From Nocardiopsis alborubida (lineage in GTDB: Bacteria; Actinomycetota; Actinomycetes; Streptosporangiales; Streptosporangiaceae): 64,000 nt of DNA. Shown here piece by piece: positions 26,575 through 35,204 of this stretch; the first letter of the stretch is position 1, and every line of letters begins with the position of its first letter. The stretch lies in contig NZ_JAAXPG010000006.1 in NCBI RefSeq assembly GCF_012396365.1, positions 124,001-188,000 of the forward strand. The letters run 5' to 3'. The position numbers and the translations under genes were made by a program. The notes below the pieces were generated by a model, which ran no database searches, was not told the origin of the DNA, and was given only the letters and a program-made list of their open reading frames with translations.

Positions 26575-27447
26575 TCAGGTGACCTCCCGCAGCAGGTCGC
26601 GAACGCGCGCGGGCGCCTCGTGGAGCGCGAGGTGGCCCGCGCTCGCGATCGTGCGCACGTCGGTGCCCAGCAGCCTGTGCACCGCACCGCGCAGCAGCGC
26701 GGGGGTGAAGACGCGGTCGTGGGCTCCGGTGGCCACCGTGACGGGTGTGCCCGACCAGTCCCGGAAGTCCTCGCCCCGCAGTATGCCCGGGACCGGGCTG
26801 GGGCGGCAGTGGCGTCCGACCAGGGTCGCCCACTCCGTGAGCGGGTGGGTCGCGCTGCCCGCGGCGACGGGCCCGCTGAGCAGGCGCAGGAGCCGCGAGC
26901 TGGTCCGCTCGCCCGGTGAGAGCCGCCAGGAGAACGTGGCGCGCAGCCTCTCGCCGTCCATGACGGGGGCGGCCAGACCCGCCGGACCGACCAGCACGAG
27001 CCCCGCCACGAGCGGGGAGGGCATCGACGCCAGGACGGCCGCGGCACCCGTCGAGTGCCCGAGCAGGATCACCGGTTCGGAGGTGACCTGGGGTAACAGC
27101 GCGTCCAGCCAGGCGCCGTAGGCGTCCGCCCGTCCGAGCAGGGGGCGCCGGGAGTCGCTCGTGCCCGGGTGCCCGGGCAGGTCGGCCAGGAGCACGGTCC
27201 GGTCGGCGCGGAGCACCCGCGCGGTCGCGACCAGGTTCGCCGACCCGAGGAGGGCTCCGGACAGCAGCAGGACGGGAGTCCCCGGCCCGCCCGGCAGGAC
27301 GTGCACCCGGGTCGCGCGTCCGGCGGCGGTCACCGCCCCCGGCGAGCGCAGGTCACGGGCCCCGCCCAGTGTCCGCTCGCACCAGGAGCGCACCGCGATC
27401 TCACCGGCGTCGGACCGGTAGACCCGGGTGAGGGACAGCGTGGACAT
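26575..27447 (-). CDS. alpha/beta hydrolase
   Basis: A 290-residue alpha/beta-hydrolase fold protein. The nucleophile elbow is GHSTGAA, the acid is in VTVATGAHDRVF, and the catalytic His is in IASAGHLALHEAP. The oxyanion region reads LLLSGALLGS. No signal peptide is seen. The closest family-level comparison is with carboxylesterase/acyltransferase-type hydrolases; the substrate is unknown. It ends 8 bp from the convergent yebC gene and marks the left edge of the accessory block. Confidence 0.85.
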   Translation of the reverse strand: MSTLSLTRVYRSDAGEIAVRSWCERTLGGARDLRSPGAVTAAGRATRVHVLPGGPGTPVLLLSGALLGSANLVATARVLRADRTVLLADLPGHPGTSDSRRPLLGRADAYGAWLDALLPQVTSEPVILLGHSTGAAAVLASMPSPLVAGLVLVGPAGLAAPVMDGERLRATFSWRLSPGERTSSRLLRLLSGPVAAGSATHPLTEWATLVGRHCRPSPVPGILRGEDFRDWSGTPVTVATGAHDRVFTPALLRGAVHRLLGTDVRTIASAGHLALHEAPARVRDLLREVT

Positions 27448-27568
27448 CGTTCACCTTCTCAGGGCGGGGACGTCCCGGTGGGAACGGGGACGTCGGAAGG
27501 GGCGCGGGTGTCTCCCGCGCACGGAAGGACCGGTGCCCCCTCGGGACACCGGTGCCGGAAACAGGGGG

Positions 27569-28828
27569 TCAGCGCAGCGGGTCGAGCGCCTCCAGCGCGC
27601 GCGGGCGGACGCCGGTCGCGATCTGCTCGGCCAGGAGGCCGCCGGTGACCGGGCCGTGTGTGAGCCCCCACATGCCGTGGCCGCCCGCGACGTAGACGCC
27701 GGGGGTGCGGGTGGCCCCCACCAGGGGCACACTGTCGGAGGTGACCGGCCTGGGCCCCACCCAGGTGTCGGTGCGCTCCCTCCAGCGCACCCCCCTGAGG
27801 TAGGGGCTGGCCGAGCGCTCGATGGCCTCGACCCGTCGCGGGTCGAGCGGGTCGTCGGGGCCCCGGAACTCCATGGTCCCCGCGACCCGCAGCGCACCCT
27901 GGTAGGGAGTGCACGCCACGCGGGCCTCCGGCAGGTAGACGGGGCCGGGCACCGGCTCGTCGGTGGGGACGGTGAAGGAGTAGCCCCGCCCGGCGCGGAC
28001 CCGGGCGCGCACGCCGTGTTCGGCGGCCAGCCGGTCGAACCAGGCGCCCGTGCACACCGCGACCGCGTCGGAGCGGATCCGTTCGCCGTCGCCGGAGACG
28101 GCGACGACCGCGCCGTCCTCCCGGCGGAGTCCGACCGCCTCGAACCCGGTGCGGACCCGACCGCCGCGCTCGCGCACCGAGGCCGCCAGGTTCTGGACGA
28201 GGGTGCCGGGGTCGACGTGGCGCTGTCCGTCCAGGCGCACCGCCGCCCCCACGGCCCCCGAGGCGTGGGGGAGGACCTCGCGGACCGCCGCTCCGGTGAG
28301 GGCGGCGTGGTCGACGTCCAGTCCCGAGGCCGTGATCCGGTCCAGCTCGCGCAGGAGCGCGACGGCCGAACGAGGGGAGCGGAAGAGGGCGGTGATGGGC
28401 CCGGAGGCCTCCGTGGTCTCCACGCCGCCCTTGGCCAGGGTGTCGAAGGCGTCCAGGGCCCCGGTGTTGAGGGCGAGGTTGGCGCGTACGGCCCTCTCCC
28501 ACGAGTCCCAGCGGCAGTGCGCGGCGAAGCGGGCCAGGAACAGCCACAGGTCCGGCGAGGCAGACAGCGGGACCGACAGGGGCGCGTCGCGGTCGAGCAG
28601 GGAACGCAGGCCGTAGCGCAGCACGCCCGGCTCGTTCAGGGGGATGGCCAGGCCCGGTGAGAGCCATCCGGCGTTGCCCCAGGAGGCTCCGGAGCAGACC
28701 CCGTCCCGGTCCACGACGGTGACGCGGACGCCGTGCTCCTGGAGGAACCAGGCCGTCGACAGGCCGACCACCCCCGCGCCCACGACCAGCACGTGCTGGA
28801 CCCCGCCGACACGCCCCACGTCCGCCAT
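27569..28828 (-). CDS. FAD-dependent oxidoreductase, D-amino-acid dehydrogenase (DadA) type
   Basis: A 419-residue DAO-fold enzyme. The dinucleotide-binding motif is VLVVGAGVVGLSTAWFLQEHGVRVTVVDRD, with GASWGNAGWLSPG after it as in DadA. The C-terminal GVYVAGGHGMWGLTHGPVTGGLLAEQI binds FAD. It probably oxidises a D-amino or imino acid and passes electrons to the respiratory chain. It is upstream of the hydrolase gene on the same strand, 121 bp apart. Confidence 0.87.
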   Translation of the reverse strand: MADVGRVGGVQHVLVVGAGVVGLSTAWFLQEHGVRVTVVDRDGVCSGASWGNAGWLSPGLAIPLNEPGVLRYGLRSLLDRDAPLSVPLSASPDLWLFLARFAAHCRWDSWERAVRANLALNTGALDAFDTLAKGGVETTEASGPITALFRSPRSAVALLRELDRITASGLDVDHAALTGAAVREVLPHASGAVGAAVRLDGQRHVDPGTLVQNLAASVRERGGRVRTGFEAVGLRREDGAVVAVSGDGERIRSDAVAVCTGAWFDRLAAEHGVRARVRAGRGYSFTVPTDEPVPGPVYLPEARVACTPYQGALRVAGTMEFRGPDDPLDPRRVEAIERSASPYLRGVRWRERTDTWVGPRPVTSDSVPLVGATRTPGVYVAGGHGMWGLTHGPVTGGLLAEQIATGVRPRALEALDPLR

Positions 28829-28971
28829 CGCTTCGGTTCCCCCTGTTCACCGCGTCTGTCGGCTCCCACCATGCTCGCTTTCCGGGGCTGAGGCCTTGTC
28901 GGGAAGCGACAAGCGGGGGTGGATTTCCTGTGCCTTTCGGACAAAGGGGAGCGGCGGGGTCCGCGCCCGGG

Positions 28972-30030
28972 TCAGGGCAGGCGGGAGAGCACCTCGGCGG
29001 TGAACTCGTCCGTGCCCGCGCTGCCGCCCAGGTCGGCCGTGCGCACGGGGGAGGAGGCCAGTACGGCGCGGACCGCGTCCATGACCTGCGCGCCCGCCTC
29101 GGGGTGGCCCAGGTGGTCGAGCATCATCGACGCCGACCAGATGGCCCCCAGCGGGTTGGCCAGTCCCTTGCCCGCGATGTCGGGCGCCGAGCCGTGCACG
29201 GGCTCGAACATCGACGGGTACTCGCGCTCGGGGTTGAGGTTGGCCGACGGCGCCACGCCGATACCGCCCGCCACGGCGGCGGCCAGGTCGCTGAGGATGT
29301 CGCCGAACAGGTTCGAGCCCACGATGACGTCGAACCGCGCCGGGTCCAGGACGATCTTGGCGGCCAGGGCGTCGATGTGCTCCTGCTCCCAGGCCACCTC
29401 CGGGTGGTGCGCCGCGCGCTCGGCCACCAGTTCGTCCCAGAACGGCATGGTGTGCACGATGCCGTTGGACTTGGTGGCCGAGGTCAGCCTCCCGCCGCGC
29501 CGTCCGGCCAGGGTGAAGGCGTGGTCGAGCACCCGCTCCACGCCCCTGCGGGTGAACACCGCCTCCTGGAGGGCCGCCTCGTACGGGGTGCCCTCGTGGA
29601 CCCGGCCGCCCACGCGCGAGTACTCGCCCTCGTTGTTCTCGCGCACGACCACGAAGTCGACCTCGCCGGGCAGCGCCCGCGCGACCGGGCTGGGCACCCC
29701 CTCCAGGACGCTGATCGGCCGCAGGTTGACGTACTGCTGGAAGCCGCGGCGGATGGGGATGAGCAGCCCCCACAGCGACACGTGGTCGGGGACGCCGGGC
29801 CAGCCCACGGCGCCCAGCAGGACGGCGTCGTGGTGGCGGATCCGGTCCAGGCCGTCGTCGGGCATCATGGCGCCCTCGGCCAGGTAGCGCGCGCAGGACC
29901 AGTCGAACTCGTCGTAGGAGAAGGAGAGCGCGTGGTGGGCACCGACCCGGTCCAGGACGGCCCGGGCGGGCGGCAGGACCTCCTTGCCGATGCCGTCCCC
30001 GGGGATCGTGGCGACGCGGTAGTGCTTCAT
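28972..30030 (-). CDS. tartrate/D-malate dehydrogenase (isocitrate/isopropylmalate dehydrogenase family)
   Basis: A 352-residue NAD-dependent beta-decarboxylating dehydrogenase. It has IPGDGIGKEV at the N-terminus, RPISVLEGVPSPV, VVRENNEGEYS, KSNGI, SNLFGDILSDLAAAVAGG (metal Asp) and FEPVHGSAPDIAGKG. The combination of ENNEGEYS and LLGAVGWPGVPDHVSLWGLLIPIRR fits the tartrate/D-malate branch, not LeuB. GGAAGGA precedes the ATG. It is likely co-regulated with the dehalogenase-like gene and LysR to its right. Confidence 0.9.
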   Translation of the reverse strand: MKHYRVATIPGDGIGKEVLPPARAVLDRVGAHHALSFSYDEFDWSCARYLAEGAMMPDDGLDRIRHHDAVLLGAVGWPGVPDHVSLWGLLIPIRRGFQQYVNLRPISVLEGVPSPVARALPGEVDFVVVRENNEGEYSRVGGRVHEGTPYEAALQEAVFTRRGVERVLDHAFTLAGRRGGRLTSATKSNGIVHTMPFWDELVAERAAHHPEVAWEQEHIDALAAKIVLDPARFDVIVGSNLFGDILSDLAAAVAGGIGVAPSANLNPEREYPSMFEPVHGSAPDIAGKGLANPLGAIWSASMMLDHLGHPEAGAQVMDAVRAVLASSPVRTADLGGSAGTDEFTAEVLSRLP

Positions 30031-30227
30031 GGAGGTGTCCTTCCAAGGGGTGTTCGGGGTGTTCGGGGCCGACAGGGGGCCCGGAGCCCGGCCGGGGAGG
30101 GGCGTGCGGGGATCGCTGGGCGGGCGTGTCGGGGGGCCGGGATCAGGTGGGACGGGGGCCGCACCCGGGGCGTGCGAACCCCGCGTTCGGGACGCGGGGA
30201 CCGCATCCGGCACGCCGAGGTCCGTGC

Positions 30228-31124
30228 TCAGGTCGCGGGACCCCCGCCCAGGAACGCACGCAGGTGCCGTGCCGTGTCCCCGGGCGCCTCCTCGGGCACG
30301 TAGTGGTCGCAGTCCAGCGCGTGGCCCCGCACGTCCCGGGCGTACCCGCTCCAGGCGCCCGGCACGTCGTAGTGGCGGCCCACGAAGCTGTGCCGCCCCC
30401 ACAGCAGCAGGACCGGGCACTCCAGGCGGCGCCCGGCGTCGGCCCGGTCGTGCTCCAGGTCGATGGAGGCCGCCGCCCGGTAGTCCTCGCACGAGGCGTG
30501 GATCGCGGCGGGGTCGCGGAAGCAGCGCACGTACTCGTCCACGGCGGCGGGCGCGAAGGGGGCGCCGCCGTGGTGGCGCGCCTCCATCCGGGTGCGGACC
30601 CAGAAGTCCGGGTCCTGCCCGATGAGGTGTTCGGGGATGCCGTCGCCCGCCGCCAGGAAGAACCAGTGGTGGTACCCGAGGGCGAACTCGGCGTCGGCGT
30701 GCTCGAAGGCGTACCGGGTCGGCACGATGTCCAGCGCGCACAGCGCCGTCACCGCCTCCGGGTGGTCCAGGGCGAGGCGGTGGCCGACCCGGCCGCCGCG
30801 GTCGTGGCCCGCCACGGCGAAGGAGTCGAAGCCCAGCTCGCGCATGACGAGGTACTGGTCCCGCGCCATGGCCCGCTTGGCGTAGGGGGCGTGCCGCTCG
30901 TCGGAGGCGGGCTTGTCGCTGTCCCCGTAGCCGCGCAGGTCGGTCATGACCACAGTGAACCGGTCCGCCAGGAGCGGTGCGACGCGGTGCCAGATCAGGT
31001 GCGTCTGCGGGTAGCCGTGCAGCAGCAGGAGCGGCGGACCGTCCCCGCCCACGCGGACGTTGACGCGCACGCCCCCGGCGTCCACGGTGCGTCGGGCAAA
31101 CCCGGAGGGAAAGAGGTCGCTCAT
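30228..31124 (-). CDS. haloacetate (fluoroacetate) dehalogenase-like alpha/beta hydrolase
   Basis: A 298-residue alpha/beta hydrolase with an Asp nucleophile. GHDRGGRVGHR gives D108-R109-R112, equivalent to the D-R-R set of characterised fluoroacetate dehalogenases. The neighbouring LDIVPT (D132), the HW pair H153-W154 (halide-stabilising pair in those enzymes) and the late His in CDHYVPEEAPGDTARHL (H274) are also conserved. The N-terminus LLLLHGYPQTHLIWHRVAPLLADRFTVV continues the match. Epoxide hydrolases share the Asp elbow but not the HW pair. I infer C-halogen hydrolysis of a 2-haloacid; the native substrate is unknown. Confidence 0.85.
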   Translation of the reverse strand: MSDLFPSGFARRTVDAGGVRVNVRVGGDGPPLLLLHGYPQTHLIWHRVAPLLADRFTVVMTDLRGYGDSDKPASDERHAPYAKRAMARDQYLVMRELGFDSFAVAGHDRGGRVGHRLALDHPEAVTALCALDIVPTRYAFEHADAEFALGYHHWFFLAAGDGIPEHLIGQDPDFWVRTRMEARHHGGAPFAPAAVDEYVRCFRDPAAIHASCEDYRAAASIDLEHDRADAGRRLECPVLLLWGRHSFVGRHYDVPGAWSGYARDVRGHALDCDHYVPEEAPGDTARHLRAFLGGGPAT

Positions 31125-31174
31125 GGGGGGATTCCAGCAGGCCGGGGGTGCGGACGTCCAAGACCGGCTGCCGA

Positions 31175-31203
31175 TATCGTTGATAGGACCGGCCTATAAG
31201 GAG
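31175..31203. promoter_or_regulatory. LysR-type operator candidate and strong ribosome site
   Basis: TATC-GTT-GATA (31175-31185) is an interrupted palindrome of the T-N9-A kind in the 80-bp divergent gap between the dehalogenase and LysR genes. AAGGAG (31198-31203) is five bases before the GTG at 31209 and decides that start over GTG 31206. Confidence 0.5.
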
Positions 31204-31208
31204 AAGTG

Positions 31209-32081
31209 GTGGACGTCCGGCAGCTGGAGTACTTCCTGGCCGTGGTCGACCACGGCGGGGTGAACCGGGCGGCCTCGGCCCTGTACCTGTCCCAGCCGTC
31301 CCTGTCGCAGGCGGTCCGGGCCCTGGAACGCGACCTGGGCAGCGACCTCTTCCACCGCATCGGCCGCCGCGTGGTGCTGACCGAGGCGGGCCGTGCGCTG
31401 ATCGAGCCCGCCCGCGAGGCGGTGCGCGCCCTGGACCTGGCCCGTTCGGCGGTCGAGTCGGTCCGGGGGCTGCGCGGCGGCCGGGTGGACGTGGCCGTGC
31501 TGCCCACCCAGGCGATCGAGCCGCTGACCGGCCTGGTGGCGGGCTTCACCCGGCGCCACCCGGAGGTGTCGGTGTCGGTCCGGAGCGCGCTGACCACGCG
31601 CGACGCCGTCGAGATGGTGCGCACCGGCGCCTGCGAACTCGGTGTGGTGGCCACCTCCGGGCCGTTCACGGGAACGGGGGTGCGCGCCCATCCGCTGGTG
31701 TGCCAGAGCTTCGTGCTGCTCGCCCCGCCCGACGGGCCCTTCGCCGCCGGGGAGACTGTGCGCGCCGAGCGGCTGGAGGGCCAGCGGCTGATCGTGGGGC
31801 AGCACGGCTCGGGCATGCGCCGGTTCGTCGACGAACTGGTCGCGGACGGCCTGGACGCCCGGGTCGCCGTGGAGAGCGAGCACCGGGTGTCCCTCCTGCC
31901 GCTGGTGCTGGGCGGGGCCGGGATCGCGGTGGTCACCGACGCCTGGCGGGACCTGGCCGAGCGGGCCGGGGCGCTGGTGCTGGGTCTGGAGCCCACCGGT
32001 CACCTGCACGTGTCCCTGATCAGCAGGAGGGGGCCGCTCACCGCGGCCGCGGAGGCGTTCGTGGCCCACGCGGTGGACTGA
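31209..32081 (+). CDS. LysR-family transcriptional regulator
   Basis: A 290-residue LysR-type regulator. The N-terminal helix-turn-helix reads LEYFLAVVDHGGVNRAASALYLSQPSLSQAVRALERDLG, followed by the two-lobed effector domain. Divergent transcription from the dehalogenase-like gene suggests it controls that gene and perhaps the tartrate-type dehydrogenase, with a small organic acid as inducer. This is context-based inference. Confidence 0.9.
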   Translation: MDVRQLEYFLAVVDHGGVNRAASALYLSQPSLSQAVRALERDLGSDLFHRIGRRVVLTEAGRALIEPAREAVRALDLARSAVESVRGLRGGRVDVAVLPTQAIEPLTGLVAGFTRRHPEVSVSVRSALTTRDAVEMVRTGACELGVVATSGPFTGTGVRAHPLVCQSFVLLAPPDGPFAAGETVRAERLEGQRLIVGQHGSGMRRFVDELVADGLDARVAVESEHRVSLLPLVLGGAGIAVVTDAWRDLAERAGALVLGLEPTGHLHVSLISRRGPLTAAAEAFVAHAVD

Positions 32082-32141
32082 CCGCGCCTTCCGCCACCCG
32101 GCCACGCGGCCGACCGGGGCCGTGCCCGGCCGGGCGGGTGC

Positions 32142-32567
32142 TCAGCCGGTCATGTCGAAGGCGGAGACCACCCTGGTCGGGCGCAGCCGCACCGCGAGTT
32201 CGCCGGGGACGCCGTTGCGCCGCCCGAACTCCTCGGCCCGCTCGGGCCCCACGTACCGGCGGGCGATCGCGGTCGCGGTGCGCACCAGCTCGTCGGGGTC
32301 CTCGGAGACGACGGCCTCGCCCTGCACCTGCACGAAGGCGTACGGCGGCTCGGGCAGGTCCACGGTGAGCGCCACCCTGGGGTCGCGCGCGATGGAGCGG
32401 CCCTTCGCGGTGGAGGCCCCGGTGTTGAAGACGATGTCGCCGTCCTCGACGACGAACCACACCGGCGCCGCCAGCGGCCGTCCGTCCGAGGCGGTGTAGG
32501 CGAGCATCCCGGTACGGGTGCCCTGGAGCAGGAAGTCGCGGACCCGCGGGTCGGAGAGAGAAGTCAC
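32142..32567 (-). CDS. PPOX-class, F420-type flavin-fold oxidoreductase
   Basis: A 141-residue split-barrel protein from a GTG at 32567. The opening LSDPRVRDFLLQGTRTGMLAYTASDGRPLAAPVWFVVEDGDIVFNTG and KGRSIARDPRVALTVD match the PPOX-class F420-dependent group of actinobacteria. It probably reduces an unknown substrate with F420H2 or FMN. It converges on the LysR gene, with a GC-rich hairpin region of 60 bp between. Confidence 0.85.
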   Translation of the reverse strand: MTSLSDPRVRDFLLQGTRTGMLAYTASDGRPLAAPVWFVVEDGDIVFNTGASTAKGRSIARDPRVALTVDLPEPPYAFVQVQGEAVVSEDPDELVRTATAIARRYVGPERAEEFGRRNGVPGELAVRLRPTRVVSAFDMTG

Positions 32568-32677
32568 GGCCCCACGCTAGTGCGCGGGCCGCCGACCCTC
32601 CAGGGGACACGGCGCCGGGCCGCCCGCGTGTCGGCGCGTTCCCGCGTGTCGGAACCGGTCCCGCCGGGGCGGTGCGG

Positions 32678-34141
32678 TCAGACCCGCGACGGGACGTGGG
32701 CGTCGGCGCGGGTCGGACCCGAGAACACCGCCTCCAGGGCCAGCCCCAGCTCCTCGCCGACGGCCTCGGCGGGGGAGTCGGGCGCGGGGGCGAGCACGGG
32801 CCGCGCCGCCAGCAGGGCGCGGGCCAGCCGCTCCTGCCGGTCCAGGCGCGCCGCGGCGTCCGCCGTCGCCGCGCCCGTTAGTGAGGCGCCCGGTCGGGTG
32901 GGCGCCGGTGCCGGTGCCGGAACCGGTTCCAGGGCGGATCCGTCCGGCGCGGTGTAGCCCGTGCACCAGCGCAGCCTCCCGCCAGCCCGCGCGGGGGCGT
33001 CGGCGTGCGTGACCACCAGCGAGTCCACCCCGCCGGTGGCGGCGAGCGCGTACCGGTGCGCCACCGCGTCGAAGTGCCCGACCCGGAACGCCCCCTGCCA
33101 CGGGTGCGCGCCGTTGTGCGCCTCGGTCAGCACCGCGCCCAGTCCCGGGTCCTCGGCCACGAGCGGGCCCGCGCCGTGCCGGGTGGTGTAGGCGCGCACC
33201 ACACCGATACGGCGGGCGTCGCCGGGGCGTCCGGCCTCGGCCAGGAGCGCGAGCGGGTTCGCGGTGGTCGTCGTGGACCAGGTGGTGTACGGGTGGAACC
33301 CGTGCCACTCGTCCAGCAGCACCCCCTGCGCCCCCTCGAACACCACGGGGGAGCGGGCGAGCAGCCGGGGCAGGTGGTCCTCGTCCACCAACCGCACCCG
33401 CCGTGCGAAGGCCAGGTAGGCCTCGACGCACTCCTCGACGTCGGGGCAGGCCTCGGGCCGGGGCCCGACGCCGAGGCTCGTTTCCCCGGACCCTGCCGCC
33501 GTGTCCCCGAACCGGGTTCCCGCGCCCGTGGTGCCCGGCGCGGTCCGCGCCGCGCCCGGGGGCTCCAGGGCGCGGCGCACCGCGTGCAGGTGGTCGGCCA
33601 GGCGGCGCAGCTTGCGGCGCAGTACGTCCGGCCGCGCGCAGTCGCCGGCGGTCGGCGCGTCCTCGGGGCGGGCCAGGGCGTAGGCCACGGTCTCGCCCAC
33701 CCCCATCCCGCAGGAGCCGTGCCGGGCCTCGCCCCGCGCCCGCTCCCGCGTCTGGTTGGCCGCCCGGTGCCACGGCGTGCTGATCAGCGCACGGCGGTCC
33801 ACGGTGACCAGTGCGAACGGGTCGGGCACGCCGAGCGATGCCAGGTGCCCGGCCTCGGCGGCCAGGGCGAAGGGGTCCACCACCATCAGCCGCGACAGGT
33901 GCGTGGGCACCGGGCCGCCGGGGGCCAGCGTGCCCGAGCCGAACTGCGCGAACGTGTGGTGGCGGCCGTCGGGGGCCACCACGTTGTGCGCGGCCTGGGC
34001 GCCCCCGTTGGCGCGCACGACGGCGCCGAAGCGCCGCCGCGCGCACAGCAGGTCGACCGTCACGCCCTTGCCCGCGTCACCGAACCCCAGGTCGACGACG
34101 ACGGCGTTCCCGTCGGCCCACGGGGTGGTCGCGCCGGTCAC
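32678..34141 (-). CDS. divergent adenylosuccinate-synthetase (PurA) paralogue
   Basis: A 487-residue protein with a PurA fold. GDAGKG (21-26) replaces the canonical GDEGKGK P-loop but keeps the catalytic Asp, and His52 lies in the GGAQAAHNVV equivalent of GGxNAGHT. FEGAQGVLLDEWHGFHPYTTWSTTTTANP parallels the IMP-binding segment and FDAVAHRYA parallels the late GWxDAV phrase. It has a Gly/Thr-rich insertion around residues 195-235 and a Pro/Ala-rich stretch near 410-425. Loss of P-loop Glu and the changed TTAGG-like loop make classic IMP-Asp ligation doubtful. Its GTG overlaps the vWA stop (GTGA), so it is coupled to the NUDIX/J-domain/vWA cluster. Confidence 0.82.
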   Translation of the reverse strand: MTGATTPWADGNAVVVDLGFGDAGKGVTVDLLCARRRFGAVVRANGGAQAAHNVVAPDGRHHTFAQFGSGTLAPGGPVPTHLSRLMVVDPFALAAEAGHLASLGVPDPFALVTVDRRALISTPWHRAANQTRERARGEARHGSCGMGVGETVAYALARPEDAPTAGDCARPDVLRRKLRRLADHLHAVRRALEPPGAARTAPGTTGAGTRFGDTAAGSGETSLGVGPRPEACPDVEECVEAYLAFARRVRLVDEDHLPRLLARSPVVFEGAQGVLLDEWHGFHPYTTWSTTTTANPLALLAEAGRPGDARRIGVVRAYTTRHGAGPLVAEDPGLGAVLTEAHNGAHPWQGAFRVGHFDAVAHRYALAATGGVDSLVVTHADAPARAGGRLRWCTGYTAPDGSALEPVPAPAPAPTRPGASLTGAATADAAARLDRQERLARALLAARPVLAPAPDSPAEAVGEELGLALEAVFSGPTRADAHVPSRV

Positions 34142-35133
34142 AGCCGGTCCACCCCGCCCGCGTCGGCCGGGCCGCCGAGCCCGCCCGGGGCGTCGGCCAC
34201 GACCACGGAGCCGCGGCTCGCGGACAGCGTCCGCAGCGCCCTGCCCACCGCCTCGCCCGCGTCCGAGCCCGCCTCGGCCAGGTCGGCCAGACCCCTCTCC
34301 AGGTCGATGGCCTCCTCGGCGAGCCCGACGGTGACCGCGATGGTCTCCGACACCGCGTCGAGGTCGTCCAGGTAGATGACGTTCTGGCCCATGTGGGTGT
34401 CCCAGAAGCCGCGGACCTTGTCGTTGTGGAAGTGCCCGCTGCCGGTCGGCATGATGAAGTACACCTCGAAGCTGCGCCGCAGCTCGGCCAGGATCCGCGG
34501 GAACGGGATGTCCTCGGTGAGGTCGTCGCCGATCACCTCGCGCACCTCCCGCGCCTTGACCGCCCCGTAGGCCATCTCGTCGCCGATGACGAAGAGGTGG
34601 CCGCGCCGCCCGCGCTTCTCCAGGCAGTCCATGGAGGTGTGCCGGGCCATGAAGTACATGGCCAGCTCGTAGGACTCCGTCACCTGGCCGCCACCGCCGC
34701 CCTCCAGCAGGATGTTGCCCAGGTCGTCCTCCAGCTCGTTGCCGGACTCGAACTGGCCGACCTGGAGCGGGGCCCGGTCGCAGGTGGCGTCGCCGATCGC
34801 ACCGAAGAGGATCTGCGGGTCCTGCACGTAGCCCTTGCGCAGCAGCAGGCCGAACAGGTCGGGCAGCTTGGTCTGCAGCACGCGCGGCACGTTGCGCATG
34901 GACCCGGTGACGTCGAAGAGCACCGAGATGGCCAGCGACTCGGGGTGCTCGGCGGAGTCGCGGCTCTCGCGCACGCCCACCCCGTGGGGGTCGAGGCTGT
35001 CGTGGACCCGCCAGGAGCTGCGCGGGGTCGAGGCGAGCACGTCGTCGGTGTAGCCGAAGCTGCTGGAGCCGACGGAGGAGTTGTAGGCCTGACGCGCGTG
35101 GTAGGCGTCGGTGGACCAGTGGCTGCTTCCCAT
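34138..35133 (-). CDS. von Willebrand factor A domain protein
   Basis: A 331-residue vWA protein. The MIDAS motif is DVTGSM (D74, T76, S78), with later LFVIGDEMAYG and YFIMPTG giving the Rossmann core. The N-terminus is Ser/Tyr-rich (SSVGSSSFGYTDD) and no signal peptide or membrane span is present, so it is likely cytoplasmic. It is coupled by a 4-base overlap to the PurA-like gene and lies 71 bp after the J-domain/kinase-like gene. vWA proteins usually scaffold metal-dependent protein complexes; here the partners would be the neighbours. Confidence 0.87.
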   Translation of the reverse strand: MGSSHWSTDAYHARQAYNSSVGSSSFGYTDDVLASTPRSSWRVHDSLDPHGVGVRESRDSAEHPESLAISVLFDVTGSMRNVPRVLQTKLPDLFGLLLRKGYVQDPQILFGAIGDATCDRAPLQVGQFESGNELEDDLGNILLEGGGGGQVTESYELAMYFMARHTSMDCLEKRGRRGHLFVIGDEMAYGAVKAREVREVIGDDLTEDIPFPRILAELRRSFEVYFIMPTGSGHFHNDKVRGFWDTHMGQNVIYLDDLDAVSETIAVTVGLAEEAIDLERGLADLAEAGSDAGEAVGRALRTLSASRGSVVVADAPGGLGGPADAGGVDRL

Positions 35134-35204
35134 GGGGGTTCTCCTTGGAACGGGGTGGGCGGACCGGGCCGCCGGGGTCGGGGGCGGGGATCGGGGGGAC
35201 GGGG

